A stretch of DNA of 5,929 bases from an uncultured Sutterella sp. (GTDB taxonomy: Bacteria > Pseudomonadota > Gammaproteobacteria > Burkholderiales > Burkholderiaceae_F), in NCBI GenBank assembly GCA_902477615.1, contig CABSHY010000093.1, positions 1 through 5,929 of the forward strand. The letters run 5' to 3'. Position numbers and translations under genes: made by a program. The notes beneath the pieces were generated by a model. The model was not told the origin of the DNA, did no database searches, and saw only the letters and a list, made by a program, of their open reading frames with translations. Shown piece after piece: positions 1-5,929 of the stretch; positions within the stretch are counted from its first letter, which is position 1; each line of letters starts with the position of its first letter.

Positions 1-1
1 T

Positions 2-604
2 ATAGAAAAGCTCATCAACCACGGTTTGCAACAAAAAGAAACAGAGCTCGTTATTTTGATGCACACAAAGCATGCGCGACAATTCAATGCCCTACTTCGC
101 GATCGCAATCAAGCGTTAAAGAAAATCCACTTTATGGAAGTCTCGGCATTGAGCCCTGCGAGCGCCTGTGAAATTGAAACGTATGTTGCACGAGGCGCCT
201 TAGTTTTTATTGCAGGCGACCGCATTCCTATTGCCTCTGATGCTACTTGTGAAGTTTCTTTTTTAGGCCACAAAGCTCGCTTTCCGATCGGAGGCACTAT
301 ACTTGCGAATCTTTTTCATTGTCCACTCTTTAGTATTACCTGTTGGCGCACCCCCAAGAAGATGCCCGTTTTATCCGGTCAAACGCATCACTACACCGTA
401 CGTTTTGGCAATCTCAGCAATGGAAAAAATGTTTACATAAACCGTCATCAGCGCCGGGAAGATATCTCTATACTAGTAGAAGGTTTCGTTAAAGAATTAG
501 AAGCAGGCTTAGCGAAAAGTCCGCTTGATTGGGCCAATTTTTATGCATTCTGGCCTCAAACCTCAGAGAATCTGAAAAGCGACGCAAAGGACAAAACATG
601 TTAA
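2..604 (+). CDS. LpxL/HtrB-like lipid acyltransferase, C-terminal part (5' end outside window)
   Basis: This frame is open from base 2 to the TAA at 602-604 with no start needed inside the window, so the gene is cut by the left edge; the TTG at 26 is not a credible start. About 200 residues are visible. The stretch encoded around bases 200-325 has the pattern of the lysophospholipid/lauroyl acyltransferase family: a hydrophobic strand, then GDRIP (GDR at 215-223, the counterpart of the DQD region of LpxL), then FLGHKARFPIGG and LANLFHCPLFSI. The end, DWANFYAFW (about 524-550), is also typical. The catalytic HX4D motif would lie upstream and is not visible. Proteins of this kind occur in aryl polyene clusters, sometimes fused behind a glycosyltransferase domain, and are thought to help attach the polyene to a lipid at the inner membrane. 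Whether a fused domain exists here cannot be seen. The stop overlaps the next gene by 7 bases. Confidence 0.85.
   Translation: MEKLINHGLQQKETELVILMHTKHARQFNALLRDRNQALKKIHFMEVSALSPASACEIETYVARGALVFIAGDRIPIASDATCEVSFLGHKARFPIGGTILANLFHCPLFSITCWRTPKKMPVLSGQTHHYTVRFGNLSNGKNVYINRHQRREDISILVEGFVKELEAGLAKSPLDWANFYAFWPQTSENLKSDAKDKTC
587..591 (+). promoter_or_regulatory. Ribosome binding site of the LolA-like gene
   Basis: AAGGA ends 6 bases before the ATG at 598. It decides the start: the same frame is open further upstream (an ATG at 529), but only the ATG at 598 has a Shine-Dalgarno sequence and is followed directly by a signal peptide. The site lies inside the end of the acyltransferase gene. 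Confidence 0.75.
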
Positions 605-1203
605 AAAAATGGCTTGCGGCTTTATGCTTGATGCCGTTGGGAATGGCTCAAGCCTTAGCGTTGAATTTAGAGGAACTTTCGGCTCGACTCGAACGCCCTT
701 CTTTGGTGGCAGGTTCTTTTGAACAGGAAAAATTTCTGATCGGTTTTCCTAAACCCTTAAAAACTCAAGGTGAGTATACCTTTTGGGCCGATCACGGCAT
801 TGTTTGGGAAACAAAATCGCCCTTTAATTCCAAAATGATTTTGACACCGACGCAATTGCGTAGTGTCAGTGACTATCAAGAGCGCTCCGTCTCCTCTGAA
901 GATAATCCTCATTTGAGAGTTCTGAATCAATTGCTCATTGGCCTCATGCAAGGTGATGTCAAAGTGATTTCTGAACACTTTAATATCGCCCTCAATGAAA
1001 CGAACAGTCTTTGGCAAATGTTATTAATGCCTAAAGATAAGAATATCAAAATGGTGTTTGTTAAAATTCTGATTGAAGGGGATAAAGAGGTTAAAGCTCT
1101 GCGTTTTTACTCGCCCAATGGCGATCTCACCGTCATAAATTTAAAGGATGAGCATCATCCGGAAAATGTCCCTCAAGATTTACAAATACATAACAAGCAA
1201 TAA
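598..1203 (+). CDS. apeL: LolA-like periplasmic carrier of the aryl polyene cluster (ApeL-type)
   Basis: The protein is 201 residues. Residues 1-21 are a Sec signal peptide: MLKK, a hydrophobic core, and an ALA signal-peptidase I site, with mature protein from about L22. There is no lipobox, so it should be soluble in the periplasm. The mature part has the outline of the LolA-like fold: G39-S-F-E-Q43, then PLKTQGEYTFW, G67-I-V-W70 and a following SPF, all hallmarks of LolA/COG2834 proteins. True LolA carries lipoproteins from the inner to the outer membrane. The copies in aryl polyene clusters are thought to carry the pigment lipid or a precursor instead. The gene overlaps the acyltransferase by 7 bases and is followed after 5 bases by the exporter gene, which supports an export partnership. 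It is more likely a cluster-specific paralogue than the housekeeping lolA, because of this context. The cargo is inferred. Confidence 0.86.
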   Translation: MLKKWLAALCLMPLGMAQALALNLEELSARLERPSLVAGSFEQEKFLIGFPKPLKTQGEYTFWADHGIVWETKSPFNSKMILTPTQLRSVSDYQERSVSSEDNPHLRVLNQLLIGLMQGDVKVISEHFNIALNETNSLWQMLLMPKDKNIKMVFVKILIEGDKEVKALRFYSPNGDLTVINLKDEHHPENVPQDLQIHNKQ

Positions 1204-1208
1204 CCCCT

Positions 1209-3491
1209 ATGAATTTGAAGAAATTAGCCTCGTTTCAAAACATGGGAGCCCTATTGTGGGTTATCGTAGTTTTTGCGTGCGCTTTTTTTACCCTTTCATG
1301 GTTTAATCAACATCGCCCTCAGACCGATATCGTGAGCCTATTGCCTCAAAGTGAGCAAGGTTATGACGAGACTCAAGCACAACAAAAATTATCGGTCGCC
1401 GGACGCAATCTTTTAACGATTCTTATTGAAGTCCCCAACGATCCCCACAGCGTTCAGGCTGTTCTTAATGATTGGGAAAAAGTTAACAGAGAGCTTCTGA
1501 CTTACCATCGCATCAAAACACGAGTTGACATCCAAAATGCAGTCAAATCTGTTGCACTTCGACAAATTACTTGGGAAGACGAAAGAATGTTGCGCTCGTC
1601 TTCGACGCATCAACTGTGGACACGATTTGTTAATCTGATCTCCATGCCACCAACGCCTCTTTTTACTCCCCAAGAAGACCCTTTTGGCACTGCAGCTGAT
1701 TGGATGTATGAACGGGCGTCGGAAATTCCCATTTGTGAGGTCAATGGTCTGCATTTACTTGAAAAGGATAATAAGCAGTACCTTTTTTCACTATTTGAAG
1801 TCACTCCAGACAAAGTTTACGACGGTAGTGGTAGTTTGCAAAAAGCACTTCACACACTGGAAGGTGAACTAAAAAAAGAAGGAGCTGAAAAACTCATCAT
1901 CACGGGGATTCCCCTTTTTGCTTCTTATGCAGCGATGACAGCTCAAAACGAAATTTCCATTTTGGGTACGCTCTCCCTTATTGGGGTTTGTTTGTTGTCT
2001 TGGCTCTTTTTCAGACGTCTCACCGTTTTGGCTTTAATCCTTTTCGTGATTGCACAAGCCATTGCCGTTGCAGCGACAACGACAATCGCCGTATTCGGGC
2101 AAATTCACATGATTACGTTCGTTTTCGGAACCACTCTTATTGGAATTTCGGTTGACTACAGTGCTCACTATTTCGGGAAACGTTTTGAAACCAAAAGGAT
2201 TAATAGCGACAATCTCGTTAAGGAGCTCTTCCCGTCACTTTCGTTGGCTCTAATCTCTACAATTATTGCCTTCATGGTGATGGCCAACACCCCTATGCAA
2301 GGGTTGCAACAAATGGCCGTTTTCTGTTCAAGCGGTGTCTTGAGCGCATTTGTTGCCGTTTTGCTGTGGTATCCCTGCATTAAATTTAAAACGCTCGAAG
2401 AACACCATGCCCTTCAAATTATCGGTGCTTACATTGAACAGTTGCCCTCTTTGGCCAGACTTTCTGAGTTGAGCAAAACGGGATTGCTGATTGCCGTAAC
2501 GGCCGTTATCATCATCGGGCTTGTGATGATTAAACCAGCCGCTCGATTGCAAGACTTAAATAATTCTCCGCCGAAATACTTTCAGGATGCTCAATTGAGC
2601 AGCGAGCTTATTAATTCAACGTCTGGTACGCAGTTTTTTATCGTCAAAGGTGCCAGCCTTGAGGATCTTTTGCAAAAGCAAGAACAGCTCTATGAAAATT
2701 TAGCGACAAATCCCATTGATGGCGTTTCGTTTGCGTCGCTAGCCGATTGGATGATGTCTGACGCTCGTATGCAACACGTCAACGACATAAAAAATCGCGC
2801 CAGACAAAGTATCAATCCACAAGTGGAAGAACTCCTAGGAGCTCCTCTTGTGAATCGAGAAGTGAGCGCCTTATCGATTGATCGTCGTCTTCAGACTCTT
2901 TTGGATATTGATGACTTAAAAGATCGTTTAAATCTTTTAGATTCTTCAAGCGCCATGGTTCTCGTACGGGGTATTACAGCGGAAAACTTGCTCAGAGTGA
3001 AGGCACTCGGTGACCATATCGACGGCGTCACCTGGGTGAACTACACGCAAAATATTTCCACAACATTGCGTCAATATCGAGATCACATTGCACAACTTTT
3101 AATCTTTAGTATTTTGGCCGTTATGGTGGTGTTAATGATTCGATTCCGAAGGGATAGTTGGCGTGCTTTCTTACCAACCGTTCTCGGCGTCTCGCTCACC
3201 CTTGCTATTTTGAGTCTTTTGGGCGTGTCCTACACACTTTTCACGGTTTTGGCTCTGATTTTGCTTTTAGGGTTGGGCTTTGACTACGGTATCTTCATGA
3301 CCTCGGCTAATCGCCAACGTGAAACGGTAGCAACCATCGCCTTTGCAGCACTCACCACATTGATATCTTTTGGTTTATTGATGTTATCGAGCACACCGGC
3401 ACTCAAAACCTTTGGGATGACTGTGGCATTGGGTCAATGCATTATTTGGACATTGACGGTATTTTTGAGGAAAGAGAAAAATGAAAATTAA
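1209..3491 (+). CDS. apeM: MMPL/RND-superfamily exporter (ApeM-type)
   Basis: The protein is 760 residues with the two-half layout of the RND superfamily. One membrane helix (about 13-31) is followed by a periplasmic domain of about 215 residues. Then comes a group of helices (about 250-268, 271-293, 297-317, 340-358, 365-388), a further helix at 422-441, a second large loop, and the last helices (about 628-645, 652-672, 674-697, 706-726, 736-753). That gives about 12 in all. Each half carries the MMPL motif GxxxDY, at G312-D316-Y317 and at G688-D692-Y693; such aspartates are thought to relay protons. The protein resembles the 'predicted exporter' group (COG4258) found in aryl polyene and related clusters. 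It probably lifts the polyene lipid from the inner membrane to the LolA-like protein encoded just upstream. The ATG at 1209 has no clear Shine-Dalgarno sequence, so translation probably depends on coupling to the previous gene. The 3' end overlaps the lipoprotein gene by 11 bases. Helix limits are by eye. Confidence 0.88.
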   Translation: MNLKKLASFQNMGALLWVIVVFACAFFTLSWFNQHRPQTDIVSLLPQSEQGYDETQAQQKLSVAGRNLLTILIEVPNDPHSVQAVLNDWEKVNRELLTYHRIKTRVDIQNAVKSVALRQITWEDERMLRSSSTHQLWTRFVNLISMPPTPLFTPQEDPFGTAADWMYERASEIPICEVNGLHLLEKDNKQYLFSLFEVTPDKVYDGSGSLQKALHTLEGELKKEGAEKLIITGIPLFASYAAMTAQNEISILGTLSLIGVCLLSWLFFRRLTVLALILFVIAQAIAVAATTTIAVFGQIHMITFVFGTTLIGISVDYSAHYFGKRFETKRINSDNLVKELFPSLSLALISTIIAFMVMANTPMQGLQQMAVFCSSGVLSAFVAVLLWYPCIKFKTLEEHHALQIIGAYIEQLPSLARLSELSKTGLLIAVTAVIIIGLVMIKPAARLQDLNNSPPKYFQDAQLSSELINSTSGTQFFIVKGASLEDLLQKQEQLYENLATNPIDGVSFASLADWMMSDARMQHVNDIKNRARQSINPQVEELLGAPLVNREVSALSIDRRLQTLLDIDDLKDRLNLLDSSSAMVLVRGITAENLLRVKALGDHIDGVTWVNYTQNISTTLRQYRDHIAQLLIFSILAVMVVLMIRFRRDSWRAFLPTVLGVSLTLAILSLLGVSYTLFTVLALILLLGLGFDYGIFMTSANRQRETVATIAFAALTTLISFGLLMLSSTPALKTFGMTVALGQCIIWTLTVFLRKEKNEN
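3467..3471 (+). promoter_or_regulatory. Ribosome binding site of the lipoprotein gene
   Basis: GAGGA, within a purine-rich run (3467-3480), ends 9 bases before the ATG at 3481. It lies inside the exporter gene and fixes the start that gives the lipoprotein signal peptide. Confidence 0.75.
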
Positions 3492-4068
3492 ACTTTTGGC
3501 CTGTGTAGCTCTGTGTTCTGCCTTATTAGGCTGCTCCACCGTGCCCGCTCCTGAACCCGTCGTTTTTGAAACCGTTGAATGCGTAACACCGACGCTAAAC
3601 GCTCGAAAATCTCTTTTGTTAATTCAAAATATTCATACAAACTACTACGGTACTGCCGAAAACATCTCAGCTAAAAATGCCAATTTTGAAGCGTATTTAG
3701 CAACCAACAGTCGCGAAGTGAAACTCTCGATTCTTCTGATGTCTCATCGCGCATGGGATATTAGCTACAACGGTGAGATGATTTTTGAAGAGCGCGAGAG
3801 CATCGTGCCGCAAGAGCTTCAAGCTGCTCACCTTTTGCGCGACATTACTTTGAGTTATTGGCCTGAAAATGCAATTGAAAGGCAATCGAGAAAGCTCGAC
3901 ATTGTCGATAGCAAAAACACTAGAAAAGTGATTGATCGTCTAACGGGTGAGACGCTTGTTGACATCCGCTATGAAGGTGGCGCAAGCATCACAAATCCCA
4001 TCGGTCGAATTGTTCTTAACAATCATAAAGAGCAATACGAATTAGTGATTGACAGCCGTCAGCCTTAA
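3481..4068 (+). CDS. apeN: Outer-membrane lipoprotein, DUF3261-like (ApeN-type)
   Basis: The protein is 195 residues. It begins MKIKLL, then a short hydrophobic core and the lipobox L15-L16-G17-C18, so it should be cleaved by signal peptidase II and lipidated on Cys18. The next residues (S19, T20) contain no aspartate at +2, so Lol sorting to the outer membrane is expected. The mature part is mostly beta-like. It contains a central LLRDITLSYWPEN (about 118-130) and a C-terminal GRIVLNN...YELVI, which recall the DUF3261 lipoproteins of aryl polyene clusters; I recognise this by pattern and position only. The biochemical function of that family is not established. Its place directly after the LolA-like and exporter genes suggests an outer-membrane acceptor or anchoring role, in the way LolB receives cargo from LolA. 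That is inference. The gene overlaps the exporter by 11 bases. Confidence is high for a lipoprotein and moderate for the family. Confidence 0.8.
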   Translation: MKIKLLACVALCSALLGCSTVPAPEPVVFETVECVTPTLNARKSLLLIQNIHTNYYGTAENISAKNANFEAYLATNSREVKLSILLMSHRAWDISYNGEMIFEERESIVPQELQAAHLLRDITLSYWPENAIERQSRKLDIVDSKNTRKVIDRLTGETLVDIRYEGGASITNPIGRIVLNNHKEQYELVIDSRQP

Positions 4069-4116
4069 CAAGAAACAAAGGTACTGCGGAAAAACTCATT
4101 TGTACATTTGTTCATT
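4069..4116 (+). other. 48-base intergenic gap, the longest in the window
   Basis: This is the only sizeable spacer in the operon. It is AT-rich with no hairpin followed by a T-run, so no terminator is called. No convincing -35/-10 pair was found. The only purine-rich stretches (AAAGG at about 4077-4081 and GCGGA at 4086-4090) sit 26 or more bases ahead of the ATG at 4117, too far for normal use as a ribosome binding site. It separates the transport genes from the chain-elongation genes. Confidence 0.5.
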
Positions 4117-5298
4117 ATGACAATTCCCATCTCTATCCAAGCCTTTGAAAGTATCAGTGCAGTGGGTTTTAACGAAGAACTCAAAGCGTCGCTTTTTGAT
4201 GCCACGCCCACGGCACTTACCTGGCAAGAGCACATCGCTCACCGGCCCTTTTGGTTCGGAAAAATTGATGATGAGAGACTTGCCAGTTTTGAAGAAATCA
4301 AACGCGTTTTTCCATCATTAGCGAGTTTCACGCATCCTTTAGGACGCAGCAACCTCTTAATTGCTCAGTGCCTGATCCGAATGAAGGCAAGCATTGATGA
4401 GGCGATCCGTCGTTATGGGGCCCATCGAATCGGGGTCATTTTGGGGGCATCGGTCTCGGGCATGACGGAAATGGAAGAAGTTTTCGCCGATTCAGAAAAG
4501 CTTCATGAAGTCACGGACGAAATTTTAGAAATCGCGAATCCTTCGAAGTTTGTCTCTCAAGCTTTCAATTTAACGGGACCCGCGTATGTAATTTCTACGG
4601 CCTGTTCCTCATCGGCCAAAGCGCTGGCTAGTGCCGCCCGTCTTTTACGCTCAAAAGCCGTTGATGCGGTCATCTGTGGTGGCATTGACAGCTGTTCTGC
4701 TTTCACATTGGCGGGATTTGATAGCCTCGGGGCCCTTTCTCACGGACGCTGCCAACCCTTTGGTGAGCACCGCGACGGCATTAATTTAGGTGAAGGTGGT
4801 GCCCTTTTTCTTCTTACTCAAGAACCCGGTGATTTTGAGTTAGCCGGTTGGGCTGAAACGAGCGACGGTTACCACATTTCTTCCCCTGACCCAGAAGCAA
4901 TCGCTGTTCAAGTGGCCATGCAAAAGGCGCTTTCCATGGCAAAGCTCTCTTCGGTCGATTACATCAATGCCCACGGGACAGGCACCGAACACAACGATGC
5001 GATGGAAAGTTTGGCGATTGCTCAAACCTTTGGCGCAGACTCTCCGTGGGTGAGCTCCACCAAGTCCCTCACCGGTCACACCTTGGGCGGAGCGGGAGCC
5101 CTGGAAGCGGCCATCAGTCTTATTGCGATGAAAGAAAACCGCATTCCTCTACATCGTTTGGATAGCCCCATTGATCCCACCTTGCCTGCTATTCGTTTAG
5201 CATTGGCACCAAAGCATCAAACCTTAACGTCTGTCATGAGCAATTCCTTTGCTTTTGGTGGGAATAACGCTGTTTTGATTTTCAGGAAAACATCATGA
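4117..5298 (+). CDS. apeO: Beta-ketoacyl-ACP synthase of the aryl polyene type II system (ApeO-type)
   Basis: The protein is 393 residues from the ATG at 4117, a usual length for a FabB/FabF-like condensing enzyme. The full Cys-His-His triad is visible: Cys163 in STACSSS, His286 in NAHGTGTEHND and His321 in LTGHTLGGAG, with Lys316 in SSTKSL. The C-terminal SFAFGGNN loop is also present. Having the active-site cysteine, it is a catalytic ketosynthase, not a chain-length factor. In aryl polyene pathways such an enzyme condenses malonyl-ACP with the growing aryl-polyene chain, working with the dehydratase and reductase encoded next. The start is uncertain. An in-frame TTG at 4108 would add three residues, and neither start has a clear ribosome binding site; ATG was preferred because the following sequence (IPISIQAFESISAVG) matches the usual first strand of these enzymes. 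The stop overlaps the dehydratase start by 4 bases. Confidence 0.92.
   Translation: MTIPISIQAFESISAVGFNEELKASLFDATPTALTWQEHIAHRPFWFGKIDDERLASFEEIKRVFPSLASFTHPLGRSNLLIAQCLIRMKASIDEAIRRYGAHRIGVILGASVSGMTEMEEVFADSEKLHEVTDEILEIANPSKFVSQAFNLTGPAYVISTACSSSAKALASAARLLRSKAVDAVICGGIDSCSAFTLAGFDSLGALSHGRCQPFGEHRDGINLGEGGALFLLTQEPGDFELAGWAETSDGYHISSPDPEAIAVQVAMQKALSMAKLSSVDYINAHGTGTEHNDAMESLAIAQTFGADSPWVSSTKSLTGHTLGGAGALEAAISLIAMKENRIPLHRLDSPIDPTLPAIRLALAPKHQTLTSVMSNSFAFGGNNAVLIFRKTS
5284..5287 (+). promoter_or_regulatory. Ribosome binding site of the dehydratase gene
   Basis: AGGA ends 7 bases before the ATG at 5295. A second ATG follows at 5298. The first is preferred because of the spacing and because it forms an ATGA overlap with the ketosynthase stop, a common sign of translational coupling. 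Confidence 0.7.
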
Positions 5299-5759
5299 TG
5301 ACCATTGACTGTCCGGCCTCAGAACTTTTACCCCATCAACGCGGTATGTTGTTAGTCGATACGGCGCTTGAAGGTAACGATCACTTTATCCGTGCACAAG
5401 CGACGGTTAAACCCAATGGTCTTTTTGTTCATGACAACAAAATCGGTGCTTGGGTTTTGATTGAATACATGGCGCAAACCATGGGATTGTGGACGTGTTG
5501 GCATGCCAAATGCCAAGGTAAACCCCGCCCTGTCGGTTTTTTACTGGGCACTCGAAAGCTTTCGACGCAATGCGAGTTCGTTGAAGTCGGCACGCTTTTA
5601 AATCTCACGGCAGAATTAATCTTTTTGGGCGACGATGGCGTGGCGCAATTTGAGTGCAAAGTCTTTTGCAACGATCTTGAATTGGCTAGCGCAAAAATTA
5701 ACGCCTTTGAACCGCAAAACCTCAAAGATTTTTTGAGTCACTTGCCGCAACATCGTTAG
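5295..5759 (+). CDS. apeP: Hotdog-fold 3-hydroxyacyl-ACP dehydratase (ApeP-type)
   Basis: The protein is 154 residues, the size of FabZ-like single hotdog dehydratases. Features in order: an N-terminal LLPHQRGMLLVD (11-22), the counterpart of the P-H-R-x-P-x-L-L-I-D opening of FabZ; NGLFVHDNKIGAWVLIEYMAQ (41-61), which holds the likely catalytic pair His46 and Glu57 on the central hotdog helix; then GFLLGTRKL (81-89). The classical HFPxxPxxPG loop is absent and the His-Glu spacing is shorter than in FabZ, which fits the divergent aryl polyene dehydratases (COG4706-like). It would dehydrate each 3-hydroxyacyl-ACP intermediate to build the conjugated double bonds, after the reductase encoded next. 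The gene overlaps the ketosynthase by 4 bases and is followed after 9 bases by the reductase. The catalytic residues are assigned by alignment with FabZ by eye. Confidence 0.87.
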   Translation: MMTIDCPASELLPHQRGMLLVDTALEGNDHFIRAQATVKPNGLFVHDNKIGAWVLIEYMAQTMGLWTCWHAKCQGKPRPVGFLLGTRKLSTQCEFVEVGTLLNLTAELIFLGDDGVAQFECKVFCNDLELASAKINAFEPQNLKDFLSHLPQHR

Positions 5760-5761
5760 GA
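5758..5761 (+). promoter_or_regulatory. Ribosome binding site of the ketoreductase gene
   Basis: AGGA begins within the dehydratase stop codon and ends 7 bases before the ATG at 5769. It supports this ATG as the start of the short-chain reductase. Confidence 0.72.
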
Positions 5762-5768
5762 CAGATTT

Positions 5769-5929
5769 ATGCAAAAACAAACTATTTTCATTTCAGGCTC
5801 CTCTCGTGGCATTGGTCGCGCAACCGCCTTGCAATTGGCTCGTGAGGGTTATGACATTGTTTTGCACGGACGTGCGCCCTCTGAGGCTTTAAGCCAAACA
5901 CTCGAAGACGTCAAAGTCTTAGGTGTCAA
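5769..5929 (+). CDS. apeQ: 3-ketoacyl-ACP reductase, FabG-like SDR, N-terminal part (3' end outside window)
   Basis: Only the first 53 residues lie in the window. They begin with a short beta strand (TIFISG) and the Rossmann dinucleotide-binding motif G10-S-S-R-G14-I-G16, the TGxxxGIG motif of classical short-chain dehydrogenases with Ser in place of Thr. The helix RATALQLAREGYD and the second strand IVLHGR follow; an arginine after the second strand is typical of NADPH-preferring FabG-like enzymes. The catalytic Ser-Tyr-Lys residues would lie beyond the right edge. In context it should reduce the 3-keto group formed by the ketosynthase, before the dehydratase acts. It has its own ribosome binding site and starts 9 bases after the dehydratase stop, so it belongs to the same operon. 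The fold is near certain. The exact role comes from the neighbours. Confidence 0.85.
   Translation, partial: MQKQTIFISGSSRGIGRATALQLAREGYDIVLHGRAPSEALSQTLEDVKVLGV

Noticed and set aside
26..28. TTG as the start of the acyltransferase
   Set aside because: The frame is open to the window edge and the visible protein lacks the first half of the domain, so the true start lies upstream.
529..597. Longer form of the LolA-like gene starting at the ATG at 529
   Set aside because: It would add 23 residues without a signal-peptide character, overlap the acyltransferase by 76 bases and lack a ribosome binding site. The ATG at 598 has both a site and a signal peptide directly after it.
1413..1754. Minus-strand open frame of 113 codons
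   Set aside because: It lies wholly inside the exporter gene on the opposite strand, has no recognisable domain or ribosome binding site, and its translation is low in complexity typical of an antisense shadow.
4095..4116. Short repeat-like and palindromic text (TGTACA, repeated ATTTGT/CATTTGTT) before the ketosynthase
   Set aside because: The 6-base palindrome and loose AT-rich repeats are within what chance gives in such sequence. No operator or promoter could be supported.
5429..5725. Minus-strand open frame of 98 codons
   Set aside because: It is antisense to the dehydratase gene, which has clear motifs. The reverse translation shows no family signal.
1..5929. Search for tRNA, rRNA, CRISPR repeats, insertion sequences and attachment sites
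   Set aside because: Nearly all of the window is coding for one operon. No repeated spacers, terminal inverted repeats, transposase-like frames or tRNA-like folds were seen by eye.

Overview
The window is a contiguous, all-plus-strand stretch of a Gram-negative biosynthetic operon. The gene order is: acyltransferase (5' end missing), LolA-like periplasmic carrier, MMPL/RND-family exporter, small DUF3261-like lipoprotein, beta-ketoacyl-ACP synthase, hotdog dehydratase, and a FabG-like ketoreductase (3' end missing). This content and order match the second half of an aryl polyene (APE) gene cluster, the xanthomonadin/flexirubin-like pigment lipids of proteobacteria. In the ape naming the run from the carrier to the reductase corresponds to apeL-M-N-O-P-Q. 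The assignment rests on motifs and gene order read by eye, not on a database search.

Layout. Bases 2-604 hold the C-terminal part of an LpxL/HtrB-like acyltransferase. Bases 598-1203 (LolA-like), 1209-3491 (exporter) and 3481-4068 (lipoprotein) form an envelope-transport module. Bases 4117-5298 (ketosynthase), 5295-5759 (dehydratase) and 5769-5929+ (ketoreductase) form a chain-elongation module of a dissociated type II system. Neighbouring genes overlap by 4 to 11 bases or lie 5 to 9 bases apart. The one exception is a 48-base gap between lipoprotein and ketosynthase. No terminator or convincing promoter was seen, so the window looks like the interior of one long transcript that continues past both ends.

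How the genes work together (known from APE systems, inferred here): the ketosynthase condenses malonyl units onto an ACP-bound aryl starter. The ketoreductase and dehydratase then reduce and dehydrate each unit to leave a conjugated polyene. The acyltransferase probably helps attach the polyene to a lipid, and the exporter, LolA-like protein and lipoprotein would move the product to the outer membrane. ACPs, the AMP ligase, a second ketosynthase or chain-length factor, and starter-unit genes are expected outside the window.

Organism: the lipobox lipoprotein, LolA-like carrier and LpxL-type acyltransferase indicate a diderm. The base composition is moderately AT-leaning by eye, and the cluster type fits a beta- or gammaproteobacterium. 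The genus cannot be told from this sequence. The system is a recognised type. The less usual points are the absence of a thioesterase gene at the position where I recall it in described clusters, and the ketosynthase start, which lacks a visible ribosome binding site.
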